Source: Giesbergeria sp. (GTDB lineage: Bacteria; Pseudomonadota; Gammaproteobacteria; Burkholderiales; Burkholderiaceae_C). From it: DNA of 9,543 bases. The notes beneath the pieces are model-generated. The model ran no database searches, was not told the DNA's origin, and was given only the letters and a program-made list of their open reading frames with translations. Location: the NCBI GenBank assembly GCA_017987055.1, contig JAGNUJ010000058.1, forward strand, positions 1 to 9,543, in the 5' to 3' direction. The translations under genes were made by a program, and so were the position numbers. Below are positions 7,546 through 9,543 of this stretch, one piece after another (position 1 is the first letter of the stretch; each line of letters starts with the position of its first letter).

Positions 7546-8205
7546 ATGCAAGCTTCTCTGCAAAAAATTGCCCGCTCCAGCGCTTTCGCCCTTCTGGCCG
7601 GCGCTGCCACCATCGCCAGCGCACAAGAGCGCGCCCGCGTCATCTCGGCCACGCCCATCGTGCAGCAGGTGGGCATGCCCCAGCAGGTGTGTGACAACCA
7701 AACCGTCTACACCGGCCAGCAAACCACGGGCGGCGGCGCAGTGCTGGGCGCAGTGGCTGGCGGCGCAGTCGGCAATGCCATCGGCGGCGGCAGTGGCCGC
7801 GCCGCAGCCACGGCACTGGGCGTGATTGGCGGCGCACTGCTGGGCAACCAAATCGAAGGCAACGGCAAGCCGCAATACCAAAACGTGCAGCGCTGCCACA
7901 CCGAGACTTTTTACGAAAACCGCACTGTCGGCTACAACGTGGTTTATGAATTTGCCGGGCGGCAATACACCACACAAATGTCGCGTCACCCCGGCACCAC
8001 CATTGCCGTGCAAGTGCAACCCGTCCAAGACAGCCAACCAGACGCCTATGGCCTGACCTATTCACCGGCGGAATCGAACAACTACCCTGATTCGCAATAC
8101 CAGCCGTATCAGCAGCCCTACCCAAACTCGCCGCGCTACGTCAGCCCGGCGGTCATCATCGATGACAACGCCTACCGCAGCGGCCCGCGCCAAAGCTGGC
8201 GTTAA
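7546..8205 (+). CDS. Exported glycine-zipper 2TM domain protein
   Basis: This is a 219-residue protein of unknown exact role. An N-terminal Sec signal peptide (basic start, hydrophobic core at about 11-22) ends in ASA|QE, so cleavage is expected after about residue 26. There is no lipobox Cys. Residues 62-100 are a Gly/Ala-rich glycine-zipper segment with two helical runs (AVLGAVAGGAVGNAIGG and GVIGGALLGNQI), like the rickettsial 17-kDa antigen and other envelope proteins. Two cysteines flank it (C49 and C117) and could form a periplasmic disulfide. The C-terminal third is rich in Tyr, Pro, Gln and Ser and probably disordered. AAAGG, eight bases before the ATG, is a ribosome site and starts right after the stop of the upstream thiol-fold gene; the two are probably co-transcribed. 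Homologues are common in Burkholderiales. Confidence 0.85.
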   Translation: MQASLQKIARSSAFALLAGAATIASAQERARVISATPIVQQVGMPQQVCDNQTVYTGQQTTGGGAVLGAVAGGAVGNAIGGGSGRAAATALGVIGGALLGNQIEGNGKPQYQNVQRCHTETFYENRTVGYNVVYEFAGRQYTTQMSRHPGTTIAVQVQPVQDSQPDAYGLTYSPAESNNYPDSQYQPYQQPYPNSPRYVSPAVIIDDNAYRSGPRQSWR

Positions 8206-8244
8206 CCAAAACAGGCGACTTGGCAACAGCCCTCGAGGCTCTTT

Positions 8245-8261
8245 GGTGCGCCCAGCGCACC
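8245..8261. other. Perfect 7-bp hairpin with CCA loop
   Basis: GGTGCGC (8245-8251) and GCGCACC (8255-8261) are exact reverse complements separated by CCA. It lies in the 112-bp gap between the glycine-zipper gene and ppnP. No T-run follows on either strand, so it is not a canonical intrinsic terminator. A weaker hairpin, AGCC/GGCT at 8228-8240 followed by CTTT, precedes it. Together they may slow or end transcription of the upstream gene, but they could also be an operator overlapping the -35 region of the ppnP promoter. Confidence 0.4.
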
Positions 8262-8274
8262 CGCACCCGTGGCC

Positions 8275-8280
8275 TAAAAT
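8275..8280 (+). promoter_or_regulatory. Possible -10 element for ppnP
   Basis: TAAAAT differs from TATAAT by one base and lies 37 bp before the ppnP ATG, so the start of transcription would be near 8287. There is no recognisable -35: the expected position (about 8252-8257) falls inside the hairpin at 8245-8261. If real, the promoter would be weak or need an activator. Confidence 0.35.
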
Positions 8281-8317
8281 TGCCAGTTTGTCTTTGCTGC
8301 TTCGCGCACTTACCTGA

Positions 8318-8644
8318 ATGACCACCAAAATCACCGAAAGCATAGACGGCGTCTCCGTCACCACCCAAGCCAGCGTGTACTTTGACGGCAAGTGCGTCAG
8401 CCACGGCCTCACTTATCCCGACGGCACCAAAAAATCGGTCGGCGTGGTGCTGTCCGCTGCGCTGACCTTTGGCACCGGCGCGCCCGAGATCATGGAATGC
8501 GTCGCCGGCAGCTGCGAGTACCGCTTGGACGGCAGCGACACTTGGCTGACCAGCCAGCCGGGCGACCAATTCAGCGTCCCCGGCAACTCGAAGTTCGACA
8601 TCCGTGTGGCCAACGCTTACCACTACATCTGCCACTACGGCTGA
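8318..8644 (+). CDS. ppnP: Pyrimidine/purine nucleoside phosphorylase, PpnP family
   Basis: This 108-residue small cupin-fold protein belongs to the PpnP family (formerly YaiE, DUF1255). The E. coli member splits a broad range of nucleosides with phosphate into base and ribose-1-phosphate, feeding nucleoside salvage. Family features seen here are VYFDGKCVSHGL (20-31), the SVGVVLSAALTFGT stretch (40-53), the EIMECVAGSCEYRL strand pair (57-70), PGDQFSVPGNSKFDIRV (81-97) and the C-terminal YHYICHYG. It is slightly longer than the E. coli protein, about 14 residues more at the N-terminus. The ATG start has no evident Shine-Dalgarno sequence. It is probably transcribed alone, with the imperfect palindrome following it before argG. 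Confidence 0.92.
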   Translation: MTTKITESIDGVSVTTQASVYFDGKCVSHGLTYPDGTKKSVGVVLSAALTFGTGAPEIMECVAGSCEYRLDGSDTWLTSQPGDQFSVPGNSKFDIRVANAYHYICHYG

Positions 8645-8676
8645 TATTGGCGGCGACCCATACCAAATTTTTAGTG

Positions 8677-9543
<867 letters not shown>

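Overview
The window reads as a chromosomal housekeeping region of a betaproteobacterium, most likely family Comamonadaceae (Burkholderiales). The evidence is the gene order folC-dedD-cvpA-purF-metZ-gltX, the protein sequences themselves, the fairly GC-rich coding bias, and a short intergenic palindrome upstream of argG that resembles, from memory, a dispersed repeat of that family. There is no sign of phage, transposase, CRISPR or a defence island.

Minus strand (about 1-7067), read in the direction of transcription: folC (folate metabolism), dedD (septal SPOR protein), cvpA (inner-membrane protein), purF (first step of purine synthesis), metZ (methionine synthesis) and gltX (glutamyl-tRNA synthetase). 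Then come tRNA-Ala(GGC) and the first 17 bases of a tRNA that reads as tRNA-Glu and runs off the left edge. Gaps between these genes are 10-27 bp, and metZ and gltX overlap by 4 bp (ATGA), so folC to gltX is probably one operon. A perfect TATAAT just after gltX suggests the tRNAs have their own promoter. gltX thus lies beside its own substrate tRNA.

Plus strand (about 7104-9543): a thioredoxin-fold ArsC/Spx/YffB-family protein is divergent from folC and is followed 13 bp later by an exported glycine-zipper protein. Next come ppnP (nucleoside phosphorylase) and the first 268 codons of argG (argininosuccinate synthase), cut by the right edge. No gene-free stretch exceeds 300 bp; the longest are 8206-8317 and 8645-8737.

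I found no undescribed multi-gene system. The most interesting signal is a short repeat: an imperfect palindrome before argG (8677-8718) has a likely degenerate relative inside the folC coding sequence (6729-6775), in frame and coinciding with a local insertion and unusual codons. A weaker, more doubtful relative lies in the tRNA leader.
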